From: CAZWRK01 sp964635875
GTDB lineage: Bacteria; Pseudomonadota; Gammaproteobacteria; Burkholderiales; Aquaspirillaceae
Assembly (NCBI GenBank): GCA_964635875.1
Contig: CAZWRK010000104.1
Span: 1-14,639 of the forward strand
Length of the DNA stretch: 14,639 nt
Direction: 5' to 3'
Part shown: in pieces, positions 6,151 to 13,621 of the stretch
Layout: every line of letters starts with the position of its first letter
Position numbering within the stretch: position 1 is the first letter of the stretch
The notes under the pieces: generated by a model
Told to the model about the DNA's origin: nothing
Seen by the model: only the letters and a program-made list of their open reading frames with translations
Database searches by the model: none
Program-made: the position numbers and the translations under genes

Positions 6151-6398
6151 CGTTATTACGTTTTCTCGAAACGCACTGGTTAGGACTAGTAGGCTACTGG
6201 TTGTTAATACTAAACGGCCCGGTACTGTGTTGCTGGCTGCGAGGTAAGCTAGCGAGAACTGGTATGCACCCAGAGGAAATTGAGCATAGATGCAGCAAGC
6301 TGCTGTTTATCGTACTGTACAGTGCGTTCATTTTCCTACTGGTGTACGTTATTTCGTTGAACAATTTCCTTCCAAGTTTTCTAGGAGAAGCCCTATGA
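6147..6398 (+). CDS. Small two-pass membrane protein, 83 aa
   Basis: Begins at the ATGA overlap with the previous gene, with GAGGTGA at 6130-6136. Two hydrophobic segments are evident, at residues 11-31 (WLGLVGYWLLILNGPVLCCW) and 50-71 (KLLFIVLYSAFIFLLVYVIS), joined by a charged loop (RGKLARTGMHPEEIEHR). Size and topology are compatible with a holin or a superinfection-type membrane protein, but no endolysin or spanin is visible next to it, so no function is assigned. Its TGA again overlaps the next ATG. Confidence 0.65.
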   Translation: MTLLRFLETHWLGLVGYWLLILNGPVLCCWLRGKLARTGMHPEEIEHRCSKLLFIVLYSAFIFLLVYVISLNNFLPSFLGEAL

Positions 6399-6667
6399 AG
6401 AAGTCCAAAATCGAACGTTGCGAACGCGCCGCTGAACGCGTAAAGGCCGATGTTGCGAAGTACAAACAAAATCTGGCAAAAGCGAAAGCAAGACAAGCTA
6501 GTGCAGCCGCAGACTCGACAGAAGAAGCTGCCGCTGCCGCTACGGCGTTAGTCTACGAGAAAAAGTTGCGACGCAGCCGCGAGACGCTTGCGAATACGCT
6601 AGCCAATTTGACGCCAGGCAGCCCGGAGGTAAAGCAATATGTCCGAGAGCAACAACTCAGTAGCTAA
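6395..6667 (+). CDS. Small coiled-coil protein, 90 aa
   Basis: ATG 6395 has AGGAG at 6383-6387 and forms an ATGA overlap with the previous stop. The frame is open further upstream to 6290, but that region lies in the preceding gene and lacks a ribosome binding site. The product is very rich in Ala, Lys, Arg and Glu with heptad-like helices (KIERCERAAERVKADVAKYKQ; YEKKLRRSRETLANTLANL), so a basic alpha-helical coiled coil is likely. Function unknown. It overlaps the following gene by 29 bases, within which lies that gene's GGAGGT. Confidence 0.7.
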   Translation: MKKSKIERCERAAERVKADVAKYKQNLAKAKARQASAAADSTEEAAAAATALVYEKKLRRSRETLANTLANLTPGSPEVKQYVREQQLSS

Positions 6668-7106
6668 GGCTTGCGGTAATTGCAAGTACTACGACGCGCC
6701 TGATCGCACCTGTCGTATTCGGTCGGTGCAGTGGTTTCCTATTCGCAAGCCGAATGACTATTGCCATGAGTTTGTCGACAAATCGACTGCTAGATTAAAT
6801 TCGGAAAAACCCAAGACAGTTTCCGAACCGCAGTTAGCAATCGACAAAGACGAAGCTTGGCAATCCTTCGTGAGTAAACTGCGAAGCTCCACGAAGCCTA
6901 AGCACCGACAAGCAGAGAAATTATTTCGACAAATTGCTGCGGAATATTCTCTGACTAAATTAGCCGATTTTGAAAAAATTACCTCGGCACAAATGTTAGA
7001 GGTTAACGGAATCGGTAAGCAATGGGTTTACGCATTAAGCGAAATTCTTGCCGAGCACTCGATTTTTAATACCACCGTATTGTCGAGAACCGGCGAGCAA
7101 ATCTGA
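6639..7106 (+). CDS. Cys4 motif plus helix-hairpin-helix protein, 155 aa
   Basis: GGAGGT at 6625-6630 fixes ATG 6639. The N-terminal 45 residues carry C12-x2-C15, C25 and C42 (CGNCKYYDAPDRTC...YCHEF), a spacing shared with small uncharacterised phage and bacterial proteins that read 'CxNCxxF...CxxxxP...WCGEF' and presumably bind a metal. A charged linker (50-95) leads to a helical segment at 95-140 with the hairpin VNGIGKQ (122-128). The order 'LADFEKITSAQMLEVNGIGKQWVYALSEIL' has the spacing of a helix-hairpin-helix such as the C-terminal domain of RNA polymerase alpha ('...LLKIxNFGxKSLxEIxxxL'). DNA binding is therefore plausible. It is the last gene before the terminator and lies next to the beta-prime-like gene. 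Identity with alpha-CTD is an inference; a generic HhH is equally possible. Confidence 0.75.
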   Translation: MSESNNSVAKACGNCKYYDAPDRTCRIRSVQWFPIRKPNDYCHEFVDKSTARLNSEKPKTVSEPQLAIDKDEAWQSFVSKLRSSTKPKHRQAEKLFRQIAAEYSLTKLADFEKITSAQMLEVNGIGKQWVYALSEILAEHSIFNTTVLSRTGEQI

Positions 7107-7112
7107 CCAATA

Positions 7113-7150
7113 GGCCAAGCACGTTTAACAGCGTGCTTGGTCTTTTTTTT
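7113..7150 (+). terminator. Rho-independent terminator
   Basis: CCAAGCACG (7115-7123) and CGTGCTTGG (7132-7140) form a perfect 9-bp stem around an 8-base loop, extendable by one G-U and one G-C pair. It is followed by TCTTTTTTTT. It lies seven bases after the stop of the HhH gene and should end the upstream transcription unit. Confidence 0.93.
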
Positions 7151-7166
7151 AGCTATCAGGTGAGAC

Positions 7167-7197
7167 TTGGCTTGTTCGTTTAGTGTATAATAATTAG
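7167..7197 (+). promoter_or_regulatory. Putative promoter of the beta-prime unit
   Basis: A perfect TATAAT at 7186-7191 lies between the terminator and the beta-prime-like gene, preceded directly by GTG. TTGGCT (7167-7172) is the best -35 candidate, but with a 13-base spacer, shorter than the sigma70 optimum. The predicted start would leave a leader of about 25 bases. Together with the terminator this marks a transcription-unit boundary. Confidence 0.6.
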
Positions 7198-7224
7198 ACT
7201 AATAAGCCTGGGAGAGGTGATATT

Positions 7225-9135
7225 ATGGCGAAAGCAACAGGCACGGTCGGTCAGCTTTGGCTACGGAGTATTTTGCCGCCGGATATTTACAACGGACAAC
7301 CACTGGATAAAAAAACTCTAGCCGAAGTTTTATCTAGAGTAGCTAGAGAATATCCTGACAGATATAAGGATATTACGTTTCAATTAAATACGCTTGGTCG
7401 AACCTCGGCGTATTTCACCGGCGGTAATTCATTCGGCTTGCGACATCTGCGCAAAGCAAAAGTTGCCAAGAAGAACAGAGAAGTGCTACGGCAGAAAATT
7501 GACGCGTTGATGGACGACGATAACCTTGACGCGAAGACAAGACGCGAAGCGATTATCAAAGTCGTAGCAGATACGCTGGCTACCGAACGAAAAGACATTT
7601 TCAAAGAAAGCGATGAAGAGAACAATCCACTCGCTACGCAACTGAAAGGCGCCGGTCGCGGTAACGAGTTTAACCTAGCTGCTCTTCGAGGCAGCGATGG
7701 ATTGTACGAAGACCATCGCGGTAGAACTCTGCCGGTTCCAGTTATGCGCAGTTACTCCGAGGGTCTTACGCCTATGGAGTACCTGGCCAGCACGTTCGGT
7801 GCGCGTAAAGGTATTATCGAAACAAAATTCTCAGTCGCTGACGCTGGCTTCTTTGGTAAGCAGCTAGTTCAGGCCGCGCACAGATTGCGAGTTGAAGCCA
7901 ATGACCGGGATACTGAACCTGACACCTTGTTGGGTTTGCCGGTGGATATTGATGATGAAAATACCGGGGCGGTGCTGGCTCAAGACGTTGCAGGCTATCC
8001 TCGCAATACCATCCTGACGCCGAAGATTATCCAGCACATAAAAAGCAAAGGCGTACAACGGTTACTGGTAAGATCGCCTATATCCTCCGGCACGCCAAAT
8101 GGCGGCGTGTACGCGCGGGATGTTGGCGTTAGAGAATTTGGTAGGCTGCCGAACGTCGGCGAGATTGTCGGAATAACTGGCGGTCAAGCCGTGGGTGAAC
8201 CGCTTAGCCAAGGTATGCTCGGCGGCAAACACTCTGGCGGCGTTGCTGGCGCGTCTAAAACTCAGTCGCTGTATGACGTAGTCAATCAGATGATTCAAGT
8301 GCCTAGCGTCATTAAGGGCGGCGGTACTCACGCTAGAGTTGATGGAACAATAACTCGAATTGAACCTGCCCCTGCCGGTGGTACTTACGTCTATATTGAT
8401 AACGAGCGCCACTTCGTTGCACCTGGATTTAATCCGGCGCTGAAGAAGGGCGACGTAGTTGAAGCAGGCGATATGATTTCGGATGGCTTGCCTAATCCAG
8501 CAATCGTCGTTCAGCACAAGGGTATAGGCGAGGGTCGCCGATATTTCTTAACTAAGTTTCGCGAAGCTCTGAAAATGGGTAACGTCAAAACTGACAGAAG
8601 AAATGTCGAGTTGCTATCGCGAGGTCTGATCGACCACGTAAGACTGAATCAGGAGGTCGGCGATTTTGTTCCTGACGACATAATTAAGTACTCAGTGCTA
8701 GAGCACAATTACAAACCAAGACCTGGTTTCCAAACAACGACGCCTAAGAAAGCTGTCGGCAAGTACCTAGAGCGACCATATCTGCATTATTCAATCGGCA
8801 CCAAGATTCGCCCGTCTATGCTCAAGGATTTTGACGAGTTCAAAATATCTTCCGTAGATGTTCACGATGACGAGCCGCCGTTTGAACCAGAAATGGTTCG
8901 GGCTATGACCAATTTACGGTATGACCCTGACTGGATGACACGACAGTTTGGTTCGTATTTGAAAGATGGTTTGCTTGAGGCCGCGCATCGAGGTAGCTCG
9001 TCGGACCAACTTGGTACTAGCTTTGTTCCAGCGTTAGCCAAAGGCGTCAATTTCGTTGCCGCACAACCTAAACCAGAACCAGTTAAACCAACTAGTCCTG
9101 TGCTTAGACAACCGAAGAGTGGTGTACTTCGATGA
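7225..9135 (+). CDS. Split RNA polymerase beta-prime subunit, C-terminal half, 636 aa
   Basis: By eye this protein is collinear with the C-terminal half of bacterial beta-prime (RpoC). Residues 5-80 match the region after the catalytic barrel (TVG...KKTLAEVLSRV...TSAYFTGGNSFGL). Residues 80-165 match the rim-helix/F-loop region (KGAGRGNEFNLAALRG). Residues 175-222 are the bridge helix (SEGLTPMEYLASTFGARKG). Residues 311-343 are the trigger loop (VGEIVG; GQAVGEP; KHSGGVAG). Residues 345-500 match the section ending 'ISDG...RYFL...VKTDRRNVELLSRGLID', and 565-605 the C-terminal tail helices. The trigger-loop histidine (H336) is kept; the Arg and Met before it in RpoC are Gly and Leu. The Zn-site cysteines near 'VRSPISSGT' are Ser, Tyr and Asp. 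No large trigger-loop insertion is present. The DFDGD catalytic motif belongs to the missing N-terminal half, so this must assemble with partners encoded elsewhere. AGGTGA precedes ATG 7225. The stop overlaps the next ATG. Confidence 0.9.
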   Translation: MAKATGTVGQLWLRSILPPDIYNGQPLDKKTLAEVLSRVAREYPDRYKDITFQLNTLGRTSAYFTGGNSFGLRHLRKAKVAKKNREVLRQKIDALMDDDNLDAKTRREAIIKVVADTLATERKDIFKESDEENNPLATQLKGAGRGNEFNLAALRGSDGLYEDHRGRTLPVPVMRSYSEGLTPMEYLASTFGARKGIIETKFSVADAGFFGKQLVQAAHRLRVEANDRDTEPDTLLGLPVDIDDENTGAVLAQDVAGYPRNTILTPKIIQHIKSKGVQRLLVRSPISSGTPNGGVYARDVGVREFGRLPNVGEIVGITGGQAVGEPLSQGMLGGKHSGGVAGASKTQSLYDVVNQMIQVPSVIKGGGTHARVDGTITRIEPAPAGGTYVYIDNERHFVAPGFNPALKKGDVVEAGDMISDGLPNPAIVVQHKGIGEGRRYFLTKFREALKMGNVKTDRRNVELLSRGLIDHVRLNQEVGDFVPDDIIKYSVLEHNYKPRPGFQTTTPKKAVGKYLERPYLHYSIGTKIRPSMLKDFDEFKISSVDVHDDEPPFEPEMVRAMTNLRYDPDWMTRQFGSYLKDGLLEAAHRGSSSDQLGTSFVPALAKGVNFVAAQPKPEPVKPTSPVLRQPKSGVLR

Positions 9136-10193
9136 ACTTCTTTTATGAATTAGGCGTAAAGGCGGCGGAGCAAGCTAGCCCTACAGCCGAAGAAATGCAG
9201 GCACAACTCGACGACCTAACGGCGCCGTACTACACTGCTAGAAAAACGCCAAAATTTTTATTCGACCAAGCTCGAAACCTATCGACCTGGATTAAGGCGA
9301 CGCCGCTTGACAAGCCGATGGGTTTAGCTGGTCGTATGTTTAATCGAGTAGCGCCGCACATTAATCGGTTCGGCACCGGAATGGATGCTTTAGCGTTACT
9401 GACACCTGGCGATCATTATGTAAGTTCAATGAACAACCCGGTGTCAGAAAATGCCATGCAGCGTCCGGCGCAGGCCGTAGCGAAGTTAGCGCCAATGGTT
9501 GCGGAGAAGTTTCCAAAACTAGCACCGGCGGCTCGACTAGCCGGTAAGTTGGCAAAGCCGTTCGATCAGACTGGTGGCTACGTTAATGCTTACCGTTATT
9601 TAGCACATGATGTTCCGGCAATAAGGTCGGCGCTATCCAAACTGCCAGGACTAGGCAAGTACATTTCGCCAATATCTAAAGCGCCTGAGGCGATGCGCGG
9701 AGCCAGTGCTTTTGGTCTAGGTAAATTACCTACTGCCGGTTTGGCTGGGTACGGTAGCTACGTGCTTGGTGATTTGGCGTTTACTGCTTCCGATGTTCTG
9801 CGCGGCAAACGTGACTTATACGGTGACGCATTACGACAGTCTGAGCAAGGCGCTATTCGTAACGGCTTAGAAAACCTATACGAACCTGGCTCGGCAATTT
9901 TACGAATAGCCACAGATGATGGTAGATTGAATGCGCAAGCGGTTAGAAATAATGCAATGGGCGGCTCGCTAGTAGGTCCGTTGATTAATTCTATACCTGA
10001 GCACTTCAAATCTAAACGGTTAGATAGAGAGTTAGAAGCGGTGCAGCAAAGCATTCTTCAAAAACGTCTAGCCGCAAACCAGCAACAGCTCAAAGCAGTG
10101 CTGCCTGACATGCAGGAGCGCGGTAAGAATATTTTGTCAGCTATTTCGTCAACGGGCGGTGCGTTAAAGAAGCTAGTACCCTCGTGGCTCTAA
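9132..10193 (+). CDS. Hypothetical late protein, 353 aa, possibly virion-associated
   Basis: The ATG overlaps the TGA of the beta-prime gene (ATGA), so the two are translated together; only a weak purine stretch precedes it. The N-terminus MNFFYELGVKAAEQ resembles openings I associate with structural or virion proteins of large phages ('xxFYxLGxxAAL'), which is a weak clue. The body is basic and Ala/Gly/Pro/Leu-rich with repeated short segments (KLAPMVAEKFPKLAPAARLA; GASAFGLGKLPTAGLAGYGS at 190-209) that could be membrane-active or packed in the virion. The C-terminal part is a helical region (RLDRELEAVQQSILQKRL, 297-314) ending in LKKLVPSWL. No family is recognised. Confidence 0.75.
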   Translation: MNFFYELGVKAAEQASPTAEEMQAQLDDLTAPYYTARKTPKFLFDQARNLSTWIKATPLDKPMGLAGRMFNRVAPHINRFGTGMDALALLTPGDHYVSSMNNPVSENAMQRPAQAVAKLAPMVAEKFPKLAPAARLAGKLAKPFDQTGGYVNAYRYLAHDVPAIRSALSKLPGLGKYISPISKAPEAMRGASAFGLGKLPTAGLAGYGSYVLGDLAFTASDVLRGKRDLYGDALRQSEQGAIRNGLENLYEPGSAILRIATDDGRLNAQAVRNNAMGGSLVGPLINSIPEHFKSKRLDRELEAVQQSILQKRLAANQQQLKAVLPDMQERGKNILSAISSTGGALKKLVPSWL

Positions 10194-12772
10194 AACAAAC
10201 CGAACAACAAACGAGAACTCAAATGAGTACAGCAGTTAGATACATACTAGACGGTGCTAAAGAATTTCGCGAGTTAGCTGACAAGAACCACAAGCAGGCT
10301 AAAGCTCATTACATCAATAAGCTAGCCAGCATTGGCGGCGATCAGGAAGGTCAGTTCGAGCAGACGCTAGCTTCGATGGCTTTCATCCACATTCAGGATA
10401 AAGCGCCTAAGCTACTGGATTATCTGCTAGGCTTCCAACTTATCGACCGTAACGAGGATAACACCAAAGCAGTCGGTGCCTTCGGTTTTCAAATCGACAA
10501 GCAAATGGTGCTGGTTCCTATTTTCTTTCTCAGCGGTGACATGAAAGGTCACGAAATGATGTTCCTGGTAAATCAGGAAATGTTCGCGCCGCTGAAAGAA
10601 AACTGGGTTAACTACATTCTGAAAAAGAAGCCGCAGATTCTAGGCGAAGGAACATCGCAAAGCCTGGCGCAGATGGGCGTCTATCCGCCGAACATCGCTC
10701 AGCTTGTGTTACCGCCGTTCTCGTCGTCTAAATACTCTTTCAATAACAGGCGAAAGAAGGCTTCCGGGTGGAGTGCTGCTGCTATAAACATACTGGGCGG
10801 CGCAGCGATGGACCCTGACACTGCTGCTGACGTTGAGAGCTACTTCTTCGGACGCGGAAAAGAAGCTCATTCCGGTTCGCTAGATAAAATGCTCAGTAAA
10901 GACGTACGATTCGTCAAAGCTGCGCAGAAGATTTGCGATGCTTGGCCCGGCGTTAAGGAAAACCTGGACAAGCACTACGGCAAAGGCTACTTGGAAACTA
11001 AGCTAGCCGGAGCCATTAAGCAAATAACCAAGACAGCCGAAGATGCTGGCTTCAGCATTTTTAGCAAGCGGCAAAAGAAAGCTGCTACTCGTGCGCCGTT
11101 ACGTTCTGTGTTGAAGCAGAGCGCCGCAGATAAGTCGCCAGACATTACGCCGAGTAAGCTATATGCCATAACTGAAGATAGCCCCACTCTGACTCACGGC
11201 GAGCGGGCTAAAGTTCAGCAAGGCGAAAAACTTATTCGTGATTACCGAGACGGCGAAGAGTTTACGGCCAAGTACGACGTCAGCCAGCCTACCGGATTAA
11301 TGAATCCGACGCAGACTGGCGTTTATGAAGTGCTACTTAACGACGGTAAGTTTGTTAAGTGTTTGCTGGTCTTTGGCCCTAACACCACTAGCGGACAAAA
11401 GGATTTTGTAACCGTAGTGAAGCTGGAGTCTGACGGCGAACAACGAGCTTCTGCCAACATACCGGCACGAAAACTATTCGTTCGCTCCGGTACACAAGAG
11501 CAGCCGGACAAGGACTGGTTTGAGTCGTTGCCTAACGACGGATCGGCAGCCGATGGCTCAACGATTGTGGCTGTGACTCGCGATGGCGGTACTGTGCCGT
11601 TGGAGTTAGCAGAATCGGTTGCAGATAACACGTATATGTGCTACTGCAACTCTCACGTAGCCTCAGGTTACCGTGATACAGATTCCAGCGGCATACCTTT
11701 GGACGGTCCGATAGCTTGTTGTGGGCCGGGTCCGTTTGATGCACCGGCAGTTGTGTTTAACGTGCGTAAAGGCTCATCGTTCTTGCTAGCCAAGGGTGGC
11801 TTACTTTACATACCGGAAAATGCAAAACTACTTAAGCTCAAAACGCTGAAGTGTGATAAATGCGGTAAAGGTAAGGGCGATTGCAGTTGCGAATACTTCT
11901 CCCGCAGATACACACCAGAGATTAGGCTGTTACCTGGCGGACCTGAAGATTCAATATTGAGTCTGAAGACTAAGACTGCCGAATTGAAAGTCGAAGCGGA
12001 TAGCTGCGATATTACGATTAACGGCAAGACGTTGGCTAGACGCGATGCTTTGGCTGACTTGGTTCTAACGCATGGCTTGTCGCAAAAAGATGCCGAGTCA
12101 TTGCTGAAGGAAGCCGGTCACAAGTCAGTAGCAAGATGGCGTGTTGTTTACGCTCCTGGTTTTCCGGTTAAACAGGCGGATATGGGAAGCAACAGTGGCT
12201 TCCCGCCACCAAGCGAAGGCGGCAGCATGTATAACATGAGCAGCCTAATCAATACGCCTGCGCCTATGGGGTCACCGTTGCCGTACTCTACGGCGCCGGT
12301 GACTATGCCGGTGGAACAACAGCAGATAATTCCAGGCATGGATTCCGGTATGACTGATCCATATGCCTACGATCCAATGGTAATGGAAGACCCGATGCTG
12401 ACTCGCGGGTTTAACGCCGCGCAGTCTGGGCCTGCCGGACAAGATAACAGCAAAGAAGTTTTTGATACGTCCATGCTAGCGACGCTAACTAAAGTCGTTA
12501 ATCCCGACGTAGCAGCTGACGAAGACTTGAGCATATACGCCCAGGCAATGAATAAACTTGGTCGAAGACTGTTCATGTACTTCTGGCACAACGAGGCGTT
12601 TCAGGAACGTTACGGTAAGAAAGACTTGCCGGAGCTTGAAGATACTCTTCGTAATGCTTTTGAAATTATCGGCGACTTGTTGCTGTACTTGAAACAGAAG
12701 TCAGGTAATACAATGTTCGGCACAAGCGTGCAGAACATCGGTCCCAGCATCGAAAATGCTTCTAGAATATAA
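10184..12772 (+). CDS. Large multidomain hypothetical protein with cysteine cluster, 862 aa
   Basis: The frame opens at GTG 10184, overlapping the previous stop by 10 bases; ATG 10223 (MSTAVRYILDGAKEF), with GAGA in front, is an alternative start. Visible parts are a helical N-terminus (14-80); an alpha/beta region (95-150: GFQIDKQMVLVPIFFLSGD, then MFAPLKENWVNYIL); a helical region (195-300); a beta-rich section (360-470); and a cysteine-rich part with C486, C488, C512, C513 and CDKCGKGKGDCSC at 557-569, which could bind zinc. A Pro/Gly/Met-rich low-complexity linker (667-745) follows, then a helical C-terminal domain (785-840). It is the largest gene in the window and sits in an apparently late operon, so a virion or assembly role is likely. 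It does not match a portal, capsid or terminase motif that I know. Confidence 0.8.
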   Translation: MALKQTEQQTRTQMSTAVRYILDGAKEFRELADKNHKQAKAHYINKLASIGGDQEGQFEQTLASMAFIHIQDKAPKLLDYLLGFQLIDRNEDNTKAVGAFGFQIDKQMVLVPIFFLSGDMKGHEMMFLVNQEMFAPLKENWVNYILKKKPQILGEGTSQSLAQMGVYPPNIAQLVLPPFSSSKYSFNNRRKKASGWSAAAINILGGAAMDPDTAADVESYFFGRGKEAHSGSLDKMLSKDVRFVKAAQKICDAWPGVKENLDKHYGKGYLETKLAGAIKQITKTAEDAGFSIFSKRQKKAATRAPLRSVLKQSAADKSPDITPSKLYAITEDSPTLTHGERAKVQQGEKLIRDYRDGEEFTAKYDVSQPTGLMNPTQTGVYEVLLNDGKFVKCLLVFGPNTTSGQKDFVTVVKLESDGEQRASANIPARKLFVRSGTQEQPDKDWFESLPNDGSAADGSTIVAVTRDGGTVPLELAESVADNTYMCYCNSHVASGYRDTDSSGIPLDGPIACCGPGPFDAPAVVFNVRKGSSFLLAKGGLLYIPENAKLLKLKTLKCDKCGKGKGDCSCEYFSRRYTPEIRLLPGGPEDSILSLKTKTAELKVEADSCDITINGKTLARRDALADLVLTHGLSQKDAESLLKEAGHKSVARWRVVYAPGFPVKQADMGSNSGFPPPSEGGSMYNMSSLINTPAPMGSPLPYSTAPVTMPVEQQQIIPGMDSGMTDPYAYDPMVMEDPMLTRGFNAAQSGPAGQDNSKEVFDTSMLATLTKVVNPDVAADEDLSIYAQAMNKLGRRLFMYFWHNEAFQERYGKKDLPELEDTLRNAFEIIGDLLLYLKQKSGNTMFGTSVQNIGPSIENASRI

Positions 12773-12783
12773 GGTACTAGCTA

Positions 12784-13620
12784 ATGCGTGCTTTTAGACA
12801 GCCTATTCATATACTGTCAGCAGGCGCTGATGAATTTGTGCCGGTAGCCGTGCCGTCATCACAAATATTCATCCAGCAGATTGTGTTATCCGGCAGTGGT
12901 GCGTTTAACCTGACAGTGTACGCCCGCGAATTTGCCGCGTATAAACGGCGAGTTCGCAGCGTCAGTGCCATCGGCGGATTTACTACGCTCGATTTCTACT
13001 TTACACATCCTTATCTGCCAGGCGATAACCTGAATTTATTCGCTGCTGCCGGTACGCCAATAACTGGCGGCTCGGCTTCGCTTGTAACTTCGGTGCCTTC
13101 ACCGTCTCGCGCAGTAATAGAGGGTACGCCTACTATCGTTGCTGACGACTATGCGCTGAAGCACATTCCTATTGTTGGCTTCGGAAAGGACAGCACACAC
13201 TTTGCCGCGGATAAAATGCAATTCACGATGGGCGATACGAAGAAAGGCGTACCGCACATTAAGTTGTTTCCTGGCGACGAGGTAACTATTGCCGGAACTG
13301 GCACAGCTTACGATGCGACGCATACGGTACTTATCGCCTATGATAACATTGTAATTACCAATACGGCGTATAATGCGGCAGTTAATCCGGCGGCAGTCGG
13401 CAGGTTTATTTTAGACGTGCCATCAGCAGCAATGCCGATGCACGAAGTACTACCGCTTACTGCGGCATCGTCCAACGTAGTTCGTTACGACAATGCTTTT
13501 GGCAAAGCGGCTAGTCTGACGATGGAAGTCAAACCAAGCCAAGGTGGTCCTGGCAACTTATACTTTAAAATAAGTGCCTCAGGAAATTACTACGGTTTCA
13601 TTTCGGGATTCGTGCCCTAG
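12784..13620 (+). CDS. Beta-rich hypothetical protein, probably structural, 278 aa
   Basis: ATG 12784 has AAGG at 12771-12774, nine bases upstream and overlapping the previous stop. The protein is rich in Val, Thr, Gly, Ala and aromatic residues with alternating strand patterns throughout (FIQQIVLSGSGAFNLTVYAREF; THTVLIAYDNIVITNTAYN; GGPGNLYFKISASGNYYGF). It has few charges, no signal peptide and no membrane helix. That composition suits a beta-sandwich virion protein such as a decoration, head or tail-adhesion protein. The call is by composition and place in the operon, not homology. The next gene starts one base after its TAG. Confidence 0.75.
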   Translation: MRAFRQPIHILSAGADEFVPVAVPSSQIFIQQIVLSGSGAFNLTVYAREFAAYKRRVRSVSAIGGFTTLDFYFTHPYLPGDNLNLFAAAGTPITGGSASLVTSVPSPSRAVIEGTPTIVADDYALKHIPIVGFGKDSTHFAADKMQFTMGDTKKGVPHIKLFPGDEVTIAGTGTAYDATHTVLIAYDNIVITNTAYNAAVNPAAVGRFILDVPSAAMPMHEVLPLTAASSNVVRYDNAFGKAASLTMEVKPSQGGPGNLYFKISASGNYYGFISGFVP

Positions 13621-13621
13621 T

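Noticed and set aside
6290..6394. Upstream start for the coiled-coil gene
   Set aside because: It lies within the small membrane protein gene with no ribosome binding site, whereas ATG 6395 has AGGAG at good spacing.
8062..8517. Minus-strand ORF of 151 aa
   Set aside because: It lies wholly inside the beta-prime coding sequence, whose protein sequence is recognisable; the antisense frame has no ribosome binding site or recognisable motif.
13574..13621. Upstream start for the 326 aa gene
   Set aside because: The extra 16 residues come from the end of the preceding coding sequence; ATG 13622 one base after the stop is the natural coupled start.
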